From Flavobacterium aquidurense (GTDB taxonomy: Bacteria > Bacteroidota > Bacteroidia > Flavobacteriales > Flavobacteriaceae): a stretch of DNA of 64,000 nt. Positions 47,408 through 56,411 of this stretch are shown piece by piece (positions within the stretch are counted from its first letter, which is position 1; each line of letters begins with the position of its first letter). The translations under genes and the position numbers were made by a program. The DNA is taken from positions 1 to 64,000 of the forward strand of contig NZ_JRLF01000004.1 in assembly GCF_001404985.1 (NCBI RefSeq), given 5' to 3'. The notes below the pieces were generated by a model. That model made no database searches. It saw nothing but the letters and a program-made list of their open reading frames with translations, and was not told the DNA's origin.

Positions 47408-48319
47408 ATGGCTAAAAATATACTACTAACCGGAGGAACTGGCTTTATAGGCAAAAACTTAACTGATTTGCTTATCGAGAATGGTTTTTCTGTCTCTGTT
47501 TTTACGCGTTCTCCTAAAGAAAACACTTCTGCAATCCAATATTATAAATGGGACCCGGACCACAATTATATTGATGAACAAGCTGTCTTAAAAGCAGATT
47601 ATATCATTCATTTATCCGGCGAAGGAATTGTAGAGAAACGATGGACAAAAAAACGGAAAGAAGCGATTCTTGAAAGTCGCATAAAACCTATCGATCTTAT
47701 TTTTTCTGTTTTAGAAAAAAACAATAAACCTTTAGATGCATTCGTTTCTGCCTCAGCAGTTGGAATTTACGGTGCTTTTACTACTCATAAAATTTGTATT
47801 GAAAATATGCCCCCAGCCAATGACTTTTTAGGACAAACGTGCCAGGAATGGGAAAAAGCTGTCGACAAAATAAATACATTAGGAATTAGAACTGTCAAAG
47901 TGCGAACAGGAATCGTTTTAGGCCGAGACGAAGGTTTCCTAAAAAAAATTGTTCCAAGTTTTAAATCTGGTTTTGGTGCAATTTTAGGTACCGGTAAACA
48001 ATATGTTCCCTGGATCCATATTTCAGACTTATGTAACATTTATTTAAAAGCAATAGTAAACTCCGAAATGCATGGTCCTTATAATGCCTGCATAACTGAT
48101 AATACTACAAATGCCAGTTTATCAAAAACATTGGCAAACATATTTGGATACACTATCTGGCTTCCTAAAGCACCCAAATTCATTCTTAAAATTGTTTTGG
48201 GCGAAATGAGTGTTGCCGTTTTAGAAGGACAAAGAGTTTCATCTGAAAAAATGCAGAAAACGGGTTTTGAATTTCAATTTACAGATTTAGAACGCACGTT
48301 GGTAAGCTGCTTGAAATAA
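47408..48319 (+). CDS. TIGR01777-family NAD-dependent epimerase
   Basis: 303 aa of the extended SDR fold with GGTGFIGKNL at the N-terminus, SASAVGIYG with the catalytic Ser and Tyr region, and a C-terminal DUF1731-type end (LGEMSVAVLEGQRVSSEKM). In other bacteria it is fused to an SRPBCC domain; here that domain may be the separate gene at 43157. Reaction unknown. It is divergent from the TetR gene. Confidence 0.9.
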   Translation: MAKNILLTGGTGFIGKNLTDLLIENGFSVSVFTRSPKENTSAIQYYKWDPDHNYIDEQAVLKADYIIHLSGEGIVEKRWTKKRKEAILESRIKPIDLIFSVLEKNNKPLDAFVSASAVGIYGAFTTHKICIENMPPANDFLGQTCQEWEKAVDKINTLGIRTVKVRTGIVLGRDEGFLKKIVPSFKSGFGAILGTGKQYVPWIHISDLCNIYLKAIVNSEMHGPYNACITDNTTNASLSKTLANIFGYTIWLPKAPKFILKIVLGEMSVAVLEGQRVSSEKMQKTGFEFQFTDLERTLVSCLK

Positions 48320-48322
48320 ACT

Positions 48323-48892
48323 TTATTTTAATGTAAGATACATTATTTCCTCACTTCGCACAACTCCAATTAAAGTAGTATTGGCAGTTTGCGAAATTTT
48401 ACTTGCCACCACACTTGGTATTGCAATATTAAAATCAGCGATGGATATTGGATAATTACAAATAATCTGTAAACCTTCAGGAACTCTTTTTATCAAAGCT
48501 TTAAAATCTATGATCTTAAATTTTCCATGAAGATAAAGCTTCCCTTTTACATCATATTCTTTTTCGACGGCATCGACATTTTTCAAATCAAATTTTTCGA
48601 TTTTGCCTTTAAAAACAGCTTTTGGATATCGATTACTTTCTAAATAATTTTCGTTGAAATGTGTTTCCATTAAATCCATTTTAAAACGAAAATCTTTTAT
48701 AGTAACAGCACATATTAAGGTGCTGCTTAAAGGTTCAAGAACTATAGTCCCGAGCTTATTTACTGCTTTTACCTCTTCAAAAAAAGGAACAGAAGCTTCA
48801 AAATTTACGATTGCCGCAGCTGTTTTAAATTTATCCTGGGCAAGTATTGGAAAGGCAGTAAAAAGTAAAATTAATACAGTAATTTTTTTCAT
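48323..48892 (-). CDS. YceI-family exported protein
   Basis: 189 aa with a signal peptide (about 1-18, ending PILAQ) and a YceI lipocalin-like barrel (FKTAAAIVNFEAS, HFNENYLESNRYPKAVFKG, YLHGKFKIIDF). Family members bind polyprenyl-type lipids in the periplasm, which fits the carotenoid/isoprenoid neighbourhood. ATG 48892 is chosen because the signal peptide starts there (MKKITVLILL); an upstream ATG would add four residues. Confidence 0.88.
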   Translation of the reverse strand: MKKITVLILLFTAFPILAQDKFKTAAAIVNFEASVPFFEEVKAVNKLGTIVLEPLSSTLICAVTIKDFRFKMDLMETHFNENYLESNRYPKAVFKGKIEKFDLKNVDAVEKEYDVKGKLYLHGKFKIIDFKALIKRVPEGLQIICNYPISIADFNIAIPSVVASKISQTANTTLIGVVRSEEIMYLTLK

Positions 48893-49142
48893 AATCGTCA
48901 GCAATTAAACAATTATGTCATTCGATTTTTTATTTTAAGAAGAGAAAAAAACTGGACTTAATAATACATTTAAAAATAGAATGGCAGTATTCCGTGAAAA
49001 AATAATAACTCAATCATTATACTTAAAGTTACGAAATTTTCACGGACACAGTTACTTATATATCCTAAATATTTGTGAAATGTTTTTTGGCTGTAAAATG
49101 TAAAATGTTATTTGTAACAATGATTTTTGTTTATAGAATATT

Positions 49143-49428
49143 TTGTCCCCTACGGGACAATTTGTTATTTATAATTCTATGCTACCAATTCTACCAATAT
49201 ATAATCTCTACGAGATATTCTAAATTAAAAATATTAATTGACAAATACTATTAAATTCCGTTAGGAATTAAATATTGGTAGAAAAAGTAAAAAAAAAGGA
49301 TACCAAAAGATGTCCCATAGGGACTACACAAAATTATGCCAATATAATCTATCCGAGATATTCTAAATTAAAATATTAATTAACAAATACTACTAATCAC
49401 TTATTGCTTTAAAATTCCGTTAGGAATT
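49143..49428. repeat. Cluster of REP-like short palindromes (two units)
   Basis: Hairpins with changing stems but like loops: TTGTCCC-CTAC-GGGACAA (49143), ATCTC-TAC-GAGAT (49204), AATTCC-GTTA-GGAATT (49254), GTCCC-ATA-GGGAC (49312), a weak ATCT/AGAT (49347) and AATTCC-GTTA-GGAATT (49413). The order GTCCC, ATCTC, AATTCC occurs twice, about 160 bp apart, with shared text between. It fills most of the 48893-49449 gap; I see no gene there. Confidence 0.8.
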
Positions 49429-49449
49429 AAACATCCGTATTAAAAAAAA

Positions 49450-49845
49450 TTACCCCTGCACTTCTGTACAGATCTCAATTAAAAAACCGTCAAGATCACG
49501 TACATATGCTACAATCTGACCCCACGGTTTTTGTGTAGGTTCTTTTATTAGTATTGCACCAAATGAAGTGGCTTTTTGTACTAATTCGCCAACATTATCT
49601 GTAATAAAACCCAACTCGATCGCAAAAGGTTTATCTTCTAAACTGCTTTCGATAAAACCTTCACTTAAATTTTGAGCTGCTAATTTTTTTGAAGCAAATG
49701 AAATAGTTGTTTCACCACTGATTAATTCTCCATAATCGTTTTCTGGTGTTACAAACTTTCTGGAAAATCCAAATGCATTTTCATAAAATGAAATTGATTT
49801 TTCTACATCTTCAACATATAAAATGGTGTATCCAAACTTTACCAT
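49450..49845 (-). CDS. VOC/glyoxalase-family protein
   Basis: 131 aa of the vicinal-oxygen-chelate fold with two beta-alpha-beta modules (VKFGYTILYVEDVEKSI and FAIELGFITDNVGELV), ending GFLIEICTEV. The family includes glyoxalases and dioxygenases. A Glu at the end and one in the first half could be metal ligands, but the specific reaction cannot be told. Confidence 0.88.
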   Translation of the reverse strand: MVKFGYTILYVEDVEKSISFYENAFGFSRKFVTPENDYGELISGETTISFASKKLAAQNLSEGFIESSLEDKPFAIELGFITDNVGELVQKATSFGAILIKEPTQKPWGQIVAYVRDLDGFLIEICTEVQG

Positions 49846-49874
49846 AATTCTAAATTTTTAATTTGATAACTATT

Positions 49875-50423
49875 TTAACTAATCTCTAATAACACATTAT
49901 ACTTATCTAAGCTTGCTAAATCTTCAATGGAGTTTACATTGGTAATTTTTTCGTGTTCTTCAACTTCTTTACGAAGTTCAATATGTTTGATTGCTTTTCT
50001 AAAACGACGAACTTCATCTAAATTAGATAAAATTAATCCCGGCACTTGAACACTTTTTCCTTCTTTGTCTTTGGCAACCATTGTAAAATAAGAGGAGTTA
50101 CAATGTTTAATTGCACCGGTTTGTATATTTTCGGCCTCAACGCGAATTCCCACAATCATAGAACTTCTTCCCACGTAATTTACAGAGGCTTTCATCGTAA
50201 CCAATTCTCCAACTTCTATAGGTTTCAGGAAATTTACTGTATCAACAGAAGCTGTTACACAATAATTTCCGCAAAATTTTGATGCCGAAGCAAAAGCAAT
50301 CTGATCCAGTAATTGCAGGATATAACCACCGTGAATTTTACCACTAAAGTTGGTATGCGAAGGCAGCATTAATTCGGAAATACTAATTTTTGATGATGAA
50401 ACCGGTTTAAAATCTGTAGTCAT
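49875..50423 (-). CDS. Acyl-CoA thioesterase, hotdog fold
   Basis: 182 aa with a hotdog domain at about 10-125 (NFSGKIHGGYILQLLDQIAF, SVDTVNFLKPIEVGELV, VGRSSMIVGIRVEAEN). This is the YciA/BACH-type cytoplasmic acyl-CoA hydrolase. The extra C-terminal about 50 residues are charged and helical. It precedes the VOC gene on the same strand with 29 nt between, so they may be co-transcribed. Confidence 0.9.
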   Translation of the reverse strand: MTTDFKPVSSSKISISELMLPSHTNFSGKIHGGYILQLLDQIAFASASKFCGNYCVTASVDTVNFLKPIEVGELVTMKASVNYVGRSSMIVGIRVEAENIQTGAIKHCNSSYFTMVAKDKEGKSVQVPGLILSNLDEVRRFRKAIKHIELRKEVEEHEKITNVNSIEDLASLDKYNVLLEIS

Positions 50424-50467
50424 GTTTTTATTTTTGGTGTTATTGATTATATTATTAAGATGAAAAT

Positions 50468-51844
50468 TTAATTCAATAACGTATTATCATCATCTGTATT
50501 CGATGCTCTTGCAACGATATTTTCAGGGAGTGACTTTTTTGCCTTAGCTCCCATTTTCTTCAATTTTTCGACACTTGAAATTAAATTTCCCCTACCATCT
50601 ACGAGTTTGCTCATAGCACTTTCATATTCGGTTTTTGTGTCTTTAATTTTATTTCCAATTCGTACCAGGTCTGTCACAAAACCTTCAAATTTATCGTATA
50701 ATGCTCCTGCCTGTCTGGCAATTTCAAAAGCATTTTCCTGTTGTTTTTGGTTTGCCCACATACTATCAATTGTTCTTAAAGTAGCCAGTAAAGTACTTGG
50801 TGTAACAATTACAATATTACGATCGAACGCTTTGTTATAAAGGGCCGAATCTTCATTTAATGCTATCGCAAATGCCGGTTCTATAGGGATAAAAAGCAAT
50901 ACAAAATCAGGACTTTCTATTTGATACAGATCATGGTAATTTTTATTCCCGAGTTGTTCTACGTGTCTTTTAATAGAATTTACGTGCTCTTTCAGGTAAT
51001 CAACTTTAAGAATTTCTGATTCTTCATTGATCCATTTTTCATATGCTACCAAAGAAACTTTAGAATCGACAATCATTTTTTTACCATCAGGCAAATTGAT
51101 TACAACATCCGGAAAAACCCGGTTGCCTTCATTATTGGTAAAACTTTGCTGTACTTCGTATTCACGTCCTTTTTCTAAACCTGATTTTTCCAGAACACGT
51201 TCCAAAACCAGTTCTCCCCAGTTTCCCTGCATTTTATTATCGCCTTTTAAAGCTTTAGTAAGGTTCAGTGTTTCTTTGCTCATCTGTGCGTTCATTTCGC
51301 TTAACCCAAGAATTTGCTGACGAAGTGCCGCATGATAATCAATACTCTCTTTGTGTGTTTGTTCTACTTTTTGTTCAAAACCCTGAATTTTATCCTGCAA
51401 AGGCAGCAAGATATTTTTCATGTTTACACTATTTTGCTCTGTAAATTTTGCTGATTTCTCTTCCAGGATTTTATTGGCTAAATTCTCAAATTCTCTGGTA
51501 AATTTTTCCTGTAATTCGGTTACTTCAATTTTTTGTTCTTTATGGCGTTCCCATAAATTCTCAAAGTCAACTTCTTTCTTAGAAAGCTGGATGGCAAGAC
51601 TATCTTTCTCAGTTCTGATATTTTCTTTTTCAGAAGCAATAAAATGAAGCTGTTTTTCAAAATTAATCCGTTCTCTTTCAAATTGCTCTTTTTGCAATTG
51701 CAATTGATTGATATTAGCATTCAATCGCTCTTCTAAACTTACTTTCTCTGACTGAGATCTCGTCACAAACAACAACTTACCTAAGTATACACCTAAGATC
51801 AGTGCCACAACAAAAGCCAGTAACCAGGGAAGAAAATCAAACAT
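50468..51844 (-). CDS. rmuC: DNA recombination protein RmuC
   Basis: 458 aa: an N-terminal membrane helix (about 5-25), a long coiled coil (about 30-170) and the RmuC nuclease-like domain (about 185-425) with VVINLPDGKKMIVDSKVSL. RmuC limits recombination at inverted repeats and has been tied to defence against DNA damage and foreign DNA. Full length. Not in a defence cluster here. Confidence 0.94.
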   Translation of the reverse strand: MFDFLPWLLAFVVALILGVYLGKLLFVTRSQSEKVSLEERLNANINQLQLQKEQFERERINFEKQLHFIASEKENIRTEKDSLAIQLSKKEVDFENLWERHKEQKIEVTELQEKFTREFENLANKILEEKSAKFTEQNSVNMKNILLPLQDKIQGFEQKVEQTHKESIDYHAALRQQILGLSEMNAQMSKETLNLTKALKGDNKMQGNWGELVLERVLEKSGLEKGREYEVQQSFTNNEGNRVFPDVVINLPDGKKMIVDSKVSLVAYEKWINEESEILKVDYLKEHVNSIKRHVEQLGNKNYHDLYQIESPDFVLLFIPIEPAFAIALNEDSALYNKAFDRNIVIVTPSTLLATLRTIDSMWANQKQQENAFEIARQAGALYDKFEGFVTDLVRIGNKIKDTKTEYESAMSKLVDGRGNLISSVEKLKKMGAKAKKSLPENIVARASNTDDDNTLLN

Positions 51845-52052
51845 AATTAAATTTTATTTTTAAAGTAAAAGTAAGCAATAATACGTAGTACTTAATTTTA
51901 AAATCAAAATTTCACGAATTAACATTTATTCAAAATTTAATAACCATTTTGAGTAGCTCTTCTGCTTTAAAATTAACTAAAAAATATTTTTTTTCACGCA
52001 ACCATTTCAAAAGATGCTCATCTACAGTATATAAACCTATTAAAAAATTATC

Positions 52053-52928
52053 ATGAAAAAATTAATGTTAAGCTTGTTTATAGCTTTTGGATTCAGTGCC
52101 TGCTCTCTTAATAATGACGATTTAAAAGTCGATTGTGGAGCTAGTGAAGACAAAGCTTTTACAGGATTTCCACTTTTATGTTCATACAGCATCAATACTT
52201 TACCTACTAATCCAAATGCAATTTTAGTTGGGTCAGAAGAAAAAATGAAAACTCTTTTTACCAAGCATGAAAATTCTTGTCCAAATGCTACTGACACTCC
52301 TATAGATTTCACTAAAGATATGCTGGTTGGTATTTTTGCAGGTCTAAAACCAACAAACGGATACTCTATTAAAATAACGACAATTGTAGAAAACAAATGC
52401 GAAATTTTAATTAACTATTACGAAAAAGCACCTCAGGCTGGTGAAACTCTTGTTTCTGCACCAAGTTATCCGTCAGATTTTATTTTAATCCCAAGAAGTT
52501 CAAAAGCTGTTCTTTTTAACAAAGTCACAGAGAATACAGATAATATTGTTGTGGGAACTTTTAGCAAACAATGTACTGGGGCTGATTGCCAAAAATTCTT
52601 TCAGATTAATGATTTCAATATTTTAAAATTCCAAAATGTAGTTGCCGGAGGTTATGATTTTAATCAGTACAGATATACTGCAACGACTAAAAAAGGCGAT
52701 TATACGCTTTTATTAAAAGAGATACCAACTGAAATTTTAAACTTAAAAGGACAAACTAAAACTTACGGAACTCCTGATGAAGCAAATCATGGTGGTGTAT
52801 ATTTTGAAATTCGTCAAGGTACCGTAACAACAAAGGTTATTATTGACAATGTAGATACTGCAGATCAAAGTGCAGAAGTAAAAGCTTTCAAAAAAGTGGT
52901 TCAGGATAAAATTACAGCTTTAAAATAA
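52053..52928 (+). CDS. Lipoprotein with PrcB-like domain
   Basis: 291 aa with a lipoprotein signal (FSACS). The mature part has several further cysteines and a segment SYPSDFILIPRSSKAVLF similar to the C-terminal domain of PrcB-type proteins, which in Treponema join a protease complex. Two halves (about 35-175 and 180-291) may be separate modules. It precedes a small secreted protein by 9 nt, so the two form a unit upstream of the sigma factor gene. Confidence 0.72.
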   Translation: MKKLMLSLFIAFGFSACSLNNDDLKVDCGASEDKAFTGFPLLCSYSINTLPTNPNAILVGSEEKMKTLFTKHENSCPNATDTPIDFTKDMLVGIFAGLKPTNGYSIKITTIVENKCEILINYYEKAPQAGETLVSAPSYPSDFILIPRSSKAVLFNKVTENTDNIVVGTFSKQCTGADCQKFFQINDFNILKFQNVVAGGYDFNQYRYTATTKKGDYTLLLKEIPTEILNLKGQTKTYGTPDEANHGGVYFEIRQGTVTTKVIIDNVDTADQSAEVKAFKKVVQDKITALK

Positions 52929-52937
52929 TCTAAGATT

Positions 52938-53339
52938 ATGAAAAAACAATTCTTATTTTTTATTGTTGTGTGTTGTCTGTTTTCTAGTGCATATTCACTA
53001 GAATCAACAGCCGTAAAGTCCGGTTCTATTGTGAATACCTGGATTTGGGAAAAATCGATTGGAGGAGGCAGCAGTCCTTATACTGCAACCCCAAAAACTA
53101 TTGGATTTACAAAGAAGGTGATTTTTACTCCTGAAGGGCGTGTGATCACTTACAAAAATGATGTAGAAATTAGAAATAGTGCATATCAGATAGCAAAAGG
53201 CATTAGTATTTTTGATCAGTCAGAAAATGATCTGATTACTTTTGAAGGCAAGACTTATATCATAGAAAAGCTTGACAATCAAAACCTAACAATTGTTAGC
53301 AACAACCAGGATGCAACCCGTACTATTTATAAAAGATAG
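52938..53339 (+). CDS. Secreted lipocalin-like small protein
   Basis: 133 aa with a signal peptide (about 1-20, ending SSAYS). The rest is beta-rich (IVNTWIWEKSIGGGSSPYT, then KVIFTPEGRVITYKN and TIVSNNQDATRTIYKR), a pattern seen in small periplasmic lipocalin-like proteins of Bacteroidota. Function unknown. It is 9 nt after the PrcB-like gene. Confidence 0.7.
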   Translation: MKKQFLFFIVVCCLFSSAYSLESTAVKSGSIVNTWIWEKSIGGGSSPYTATPKTIGFTKKVIFTPEGRVITYKNDVEIRNSAYQIAKGISIFDQSENDLITFEGKTYIIEKLDNQNLTIVSNNQDATRTIYKR

Positions 53340-53359
53340 TTTTATAAGCATTTAAGAAC

Positions 53360-53367
53360 TATTTTTG
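53360..53367 (+). promoter_or_regulatory. -7 box of the sigma factor gene
   Basis: TATTTTTG, followed by CAAAACC, 23 nt before the TTG start. No clear -33 TTG is present. An ECF sigma factor may also use its own promoter here. Confidence 0.45.
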
Positions 53368-53390
53368 CAAAACCAAACAATACCACTTTT

Positions 53391-53942
53391 TTGAAAGACG
53401 ATTTAGAAAAATACATTAAGCTGTGCATAAAAAATGACAGGGAGGGACAACTGAAAATATATCAGTTGTTCTCTCCTGTTTTATATGGTATTTGCTTAAA
53501 GTATATGAAAAATGAAGACGATGCTAAAGATGTTTTTCAGGAGGCATTTGTAATCGTTTTTCAAAAAATAAGCCAATATAAATTTGAAGGAAGTTTTGAA
53601 GGCTGGCTAAAACGTATTTTCATCAATAAGCTAATTGAAACCTTAAATAAAAAGAAGAAAGAAAGTTTCTTTTTAGATGTTTTTGATCCTGATACTGATT
53701 TTGTCGAGGAAGAAGAACTGGATATTGTGCCTATAGAACAAGAAAAACTATTGGAATATATAAGGGATTTACCCGACCAATACCGAACAGTTTTTAACTT
53801 ATATGTTTTTGAAAAAATGAAACACAAGGAAATCGCAGAATTACTAAAGATTTCAGAAGGAACATCAAAATCAAATTTAAACAGGGCCAAGCACATTTTG
53901 CAGAAAAGAATACTGAGCATAAAAAATTTTAAAATAGCATGA
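53391..53942 (+). CDS. ECF RNA polymerase sigma factor, TTG start
   Basis: 183 aa with sigma region 2 (about 20-90, DDAKDVFQEAFVIVFQKI) and region 4 (about 125-175, KHKEIAELLKISEGTSKSNL). The frame has no ATG upstream, and TTG 53391 begins the conserved N-terminus (KDDLEKYIKLC). It overlaps the next gene by 4 nt (ATGA), so it is coupled to its probable membrane regulator. No FecR-type anti-sigma factor or TonB receptor is adjacent, unlike classical nutrient-uptake ECF systems of this phylum. Confidence 0.9.
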   Translation: MKDDLEKYIKLCIKNDREGQLKIYQLFSPVLYGICLKYMKNEDDAKDVFQEAFVIVFQKISQYKFEGSFEGWLKRIFINKLIETLNKKKKESFFLDVFDPDTDFVEEEELDIVPIEQEKLLEYIRDLPDQYRTVFNLYVFEKMKHKEIAELLKISEGTSKSNLNRAKHILQKRILSIKNFKIA

Positions 53943-55780
53943 AAAAGCAAGATATAGAAGATATTTTTTCATCAATGGAAAACTTTTCAAGTGTTCCACC
54001 TCCGGAATTATGGGGTCAGATTGAGGAGAAATTAGACAAACCAAAAAAGAAAAAAAGAGCTATTCTTTGGTGGTCGGCTGCAGCATGCTTATTATTAGGC
54101 TTATTACTTCCTTCTGTTTTACATTTTAGCTCTACTTCAGGAATCAAAACGATAAAAGGTGATGCTCAGGAAAAAAACAATGTTGTTCTTGAGGAACAAA
54201 AAGATAATTTAAACTCAAATAAAGCAACCTCAACTCAGGACAATAATTCCGGGCAAATTACACTAGAAAATCAATCTGTTAATTCTAAAGATAATTCTTC
54301 TTTAAAAAACACATCTGATCAACTTAATCATTCTCCCAAAAATCAAAATCAAAAAACGGCAGTTGCTCACACAAATGCTAAAAGCTCCAATAATTCTAAT
54401 ACTGATGACTTAAACTTAAAACCAAATAAAGTAAAGGAAAATAACAATCAGGCTGTAGCCGAAAAAACATTAGTTACAGAACAAAAAAACGGATTTAATT
54501 CAGGCACACAAAGTCAAATGACAAACACGGATAAGAAAGTTTCTAACCAAACTGTAACAGAAAAAAATATTAGTTCCGGTAAAGAAAATGCTCTTAATCC
54601 GACTTCAAAAAATCAAATTGCAAATGCAGATAAAAAGGTTTCCAGCCAAATTTTAGCTGAAAAAGCTATGGTTTCTGCTAAAACAAATTCTTTTAATTCA
54701 GCATCAAAAAATCAGTTTATAACTACAGATAAAAAATCTTCTGATAAAATTTTATCCGAAAAAACTTTTGTTGCCGGAAATGCAAATCCATTTAATCCAA
54801 ATACAAAAAATCAATTATCGAAATCTATTTTTGAAGAGCAATCAGCTTCAAAAAACAATACTGGTGTTATTAATGAAAGTGTAGTAAAACAAGATAATGA
54901 TCGCATTTTGCTGAGTAAAGAACTAGCGAGCAATCAAAAAAGCAATTCTAAATTTAATAATGCGCTGAGCAAACAAGACTCTGTTCAATTAGCAGAGCTT
55001 CAAAATTTAGAAAAAGGTATCTTAACTCCTGAAACAAAAAACGAAAAGGAAGACAAAAAGATTGCTAAAGGTGAAAAATGGGCTGTCGAAGTTTTTGCCG
55101 GTGTTGCAAGTTCTGAAAATTATAAAAATGACAAAACTTTTGGCAATACAAATGATTCTAAACAAAGCAGTACTTACGGAGTAAAAACCAAATATAAAAT
55201 CAACAAAAAATGGGCTGTGGGTTCTGGTTTTAAAATTAATGAATTAGGACAGAGCGTTGCAAATGTTTCTTATTTGAGTACAAAAAATGCTGCCTTTTTT
55301 AGTTCTAATGATTATTTTAACTTAAATACGACAGCTGCCGCACCAAAAATTACGACTAATGCAGATTATGTATTTGTTCCTAACTCAACTACAAATGCGA
55401 TAAAAGAAAACGATATTCAAAGCAACAATATTCAAACCGGAAATCTGGATCAGAATTTACGATATATCGAAATGCCGTTAGAAGTTTCGTATTCTGTTTT
55501 TAGTAAAAACAAAGCCAGTATCAATTTAAATACGGGAGGTTTTGTTGGTAAATTGATTTCTAACAATGTAGCTTTAGATGGCAATTCGCTTGGTCAGAAT
55601 ATAAACGCAAATGATTACGTATATGGTTCTACCTTAAGTAGTACTTTGCAATATCGTGTGTATAAAAAGACCAATGTTTTTGTTGAACCTGCAGTAAATT
55701 ATTATATAAATCCATTGAGTAATCAATCGTTTAATCAGTTTCAGTGGGGATTAAATTTTGGGTTAAATGTTTCTTTTTAA
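53939..55780 (+). CDS. Membrane-anchored sigma partner with C-terminal beta-barrel
   Basis: 613 aa with four parts: a short N-terminal cytoplasmic region (about 1-41, IEDIFSSMENFSSVPPPELW), a single membrane helix (about 42-63), a long Asn/Lys/Ser-rich linker (about 70-375) and a C-terminal beta-rich domain like small outer-membrane barrels (about 380-613, KWAVEVFAGVASSE). The linker holds exact 33-residue repeats at 171-295. The overlap with the sigma gene and the topology suggest a one-polypeptide anti-sigma that spans from the cytoplasm to the outer membrane. This is inference; barrel formation is not proven. Confidence 0.75.
   Translation: MKKQDIEDIFSSMENFSSVPPPELWGQIEEKLDKPKKKKRAILWWSAAACLLLGLLLPSVLHFSSTSGIKTIKGDAQEKNNVVLEEQKDNLNSNKATSTQDNNSGQITLENQSVNSKDNSSLKNTSDQLNHSPKNQNQKTAVAHTNAKSSNNSNTDDLNLKPNKVKENNNQAVAEKTLVTEQKNGFNSGTQSQMTNTDKKVSNQTVTEKNISSGKENALNPTSKNQIANADKKVSSQILAEKAMVSAKTNSFNSASKNQFITTDKKSSDKILSEKTFVAGNANPFNPNTKNQLSKSIFEEQSASKNNTGVINESVVKQDNDRILLSKELASNQKSNSKFNNALSKQDSVQLAELQNLEKGILTPETKNEKEDKKIAKGEKWAVEVFAGVASSENYKNDKTFGNTNDSKQSSTYGVKTKYKINKKWAVGSGFKINELGQSVANVSYLSTKNAAFFSSNDYFNLNTTAAAPKITTNADYVFVPNSTTNAIKENDIQSNNIQTGNLDQNLRYIEMPLEVSYSVFSKNKASINLNTGGFVGKLISNNVALDGNSLGQNINANDYVYGSTLSSTLQYRVYKKTNVFVEPAVNYYINPLSNQSFNQFQWGLNFGLNVSF
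54449..54823 (+). repeat. 99-nt tandem coding repeats (33 aa x 3.8)
   Basis: Three full units (protein residues 171-203, 204-236, 237-269) and a partial one (270-295). Each has the pattern xEKxxV...FNxxxKNQ...DKKxS. The units are diverged at the DNA level, so they are not a recent slippage product. Confidence 0.85.
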
Positions 55781-55831
55781 AGTTCTTTTTGTGGTATTTT
55801 TACGAAATAACTGAATAGAAATCCCATTAAA

Positions 55832-56353
55832 ATGACAATCAAAAACAATTGGAATGATAAAAAATCATTACCCGAAGATTTAATTATTGCCAAAGAATTA
55901 GTTTATGATTACTGCGATTTTGAAGTTACAGAACCTCAACAGGAAGCTGAAAGTAATGATTATGATGCTTACAATTTTTACCAGAACGGAAATTATATTT
56001 GCTACAGAACAGCAAAAATAACGCCTACAAAAACAGGTCAGTTTGTAACCTTATGGAAACGGAATAAAAACGGAATCATAGAACCTTTTGATTTTTCTGA
56101 CGCAATAGATTTTGTCATTATCAGTGTTCGAAAAAATGATTTATTTGGACAATTTATTTTTCCTAAAAATATTCTGCTGGAAAAAGCAATCTTTTCTACT
56201 GCAACAAAAGAAGGAAAAAGAGCTACGAGAGTTTATCCGCCTTGGGATGAAACAACGAGTAAACAGGCTCAGAAAACCCAACAATGGCAGTTAGACTATT
56301 TTTATGCAATATCTCCTGATCTTGATTTGAATAAGTTTAAAGCATTATTTTAA
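55832..56353 (+). CDS. MepB-family protein
   Basis: 173 aa matching the MepB family over its length (GQFVTLWKRNKNG, then DFVIISVRKNDLFGQFIFP and KRATRVYPPWDE). In Staphylococcus aureus mepB sits with the MepA efflux pump but its function is unknown. Cytoplasmic by prediction, with no membrane helix. Stands alone before a bidirectional terminator. Confidence 0.88.
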   Translation: MTIKNNWNDKKSLPEDLIIAKELVYDYCDFEVTEPQQEAESNDYDAYNFYQNGNYICYRTAKITPTKTGQFVTLWKRNKNGIIEPFDFSDAIDFVIISVRKNDLFGQFIFPKNILLEKAIFSTATKEGKRATRVYPPWDETTSKQAQKTQQWQLDYFYAISPDLDLNKFKALF

Positions 56354-56360
56354 ACATAAA

Positions 56361-56395
56361 AAAAGAGGCATCCACAAACACGGATGCCTCTTTTA
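56361..56395. terminator. Bidirectional terminator
   Basis: AAAAGAGGCATCC and GGATGCCTCTTTT form a perfect 13-bp stem with A- and T-runs on both sides. It serves both the MepB-like gene and the converging nuclease gene. Confidence 0.9.
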
Positions 56396-56411
56396 AAACA
56401 TGTAATAATTA

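Noticed and set aside
49143..49428. Possible CRISPR array
   Set aside because: Repeats are short palindromes with different stems, not identical direct repeats with unique spacers, and no cas genes are present.
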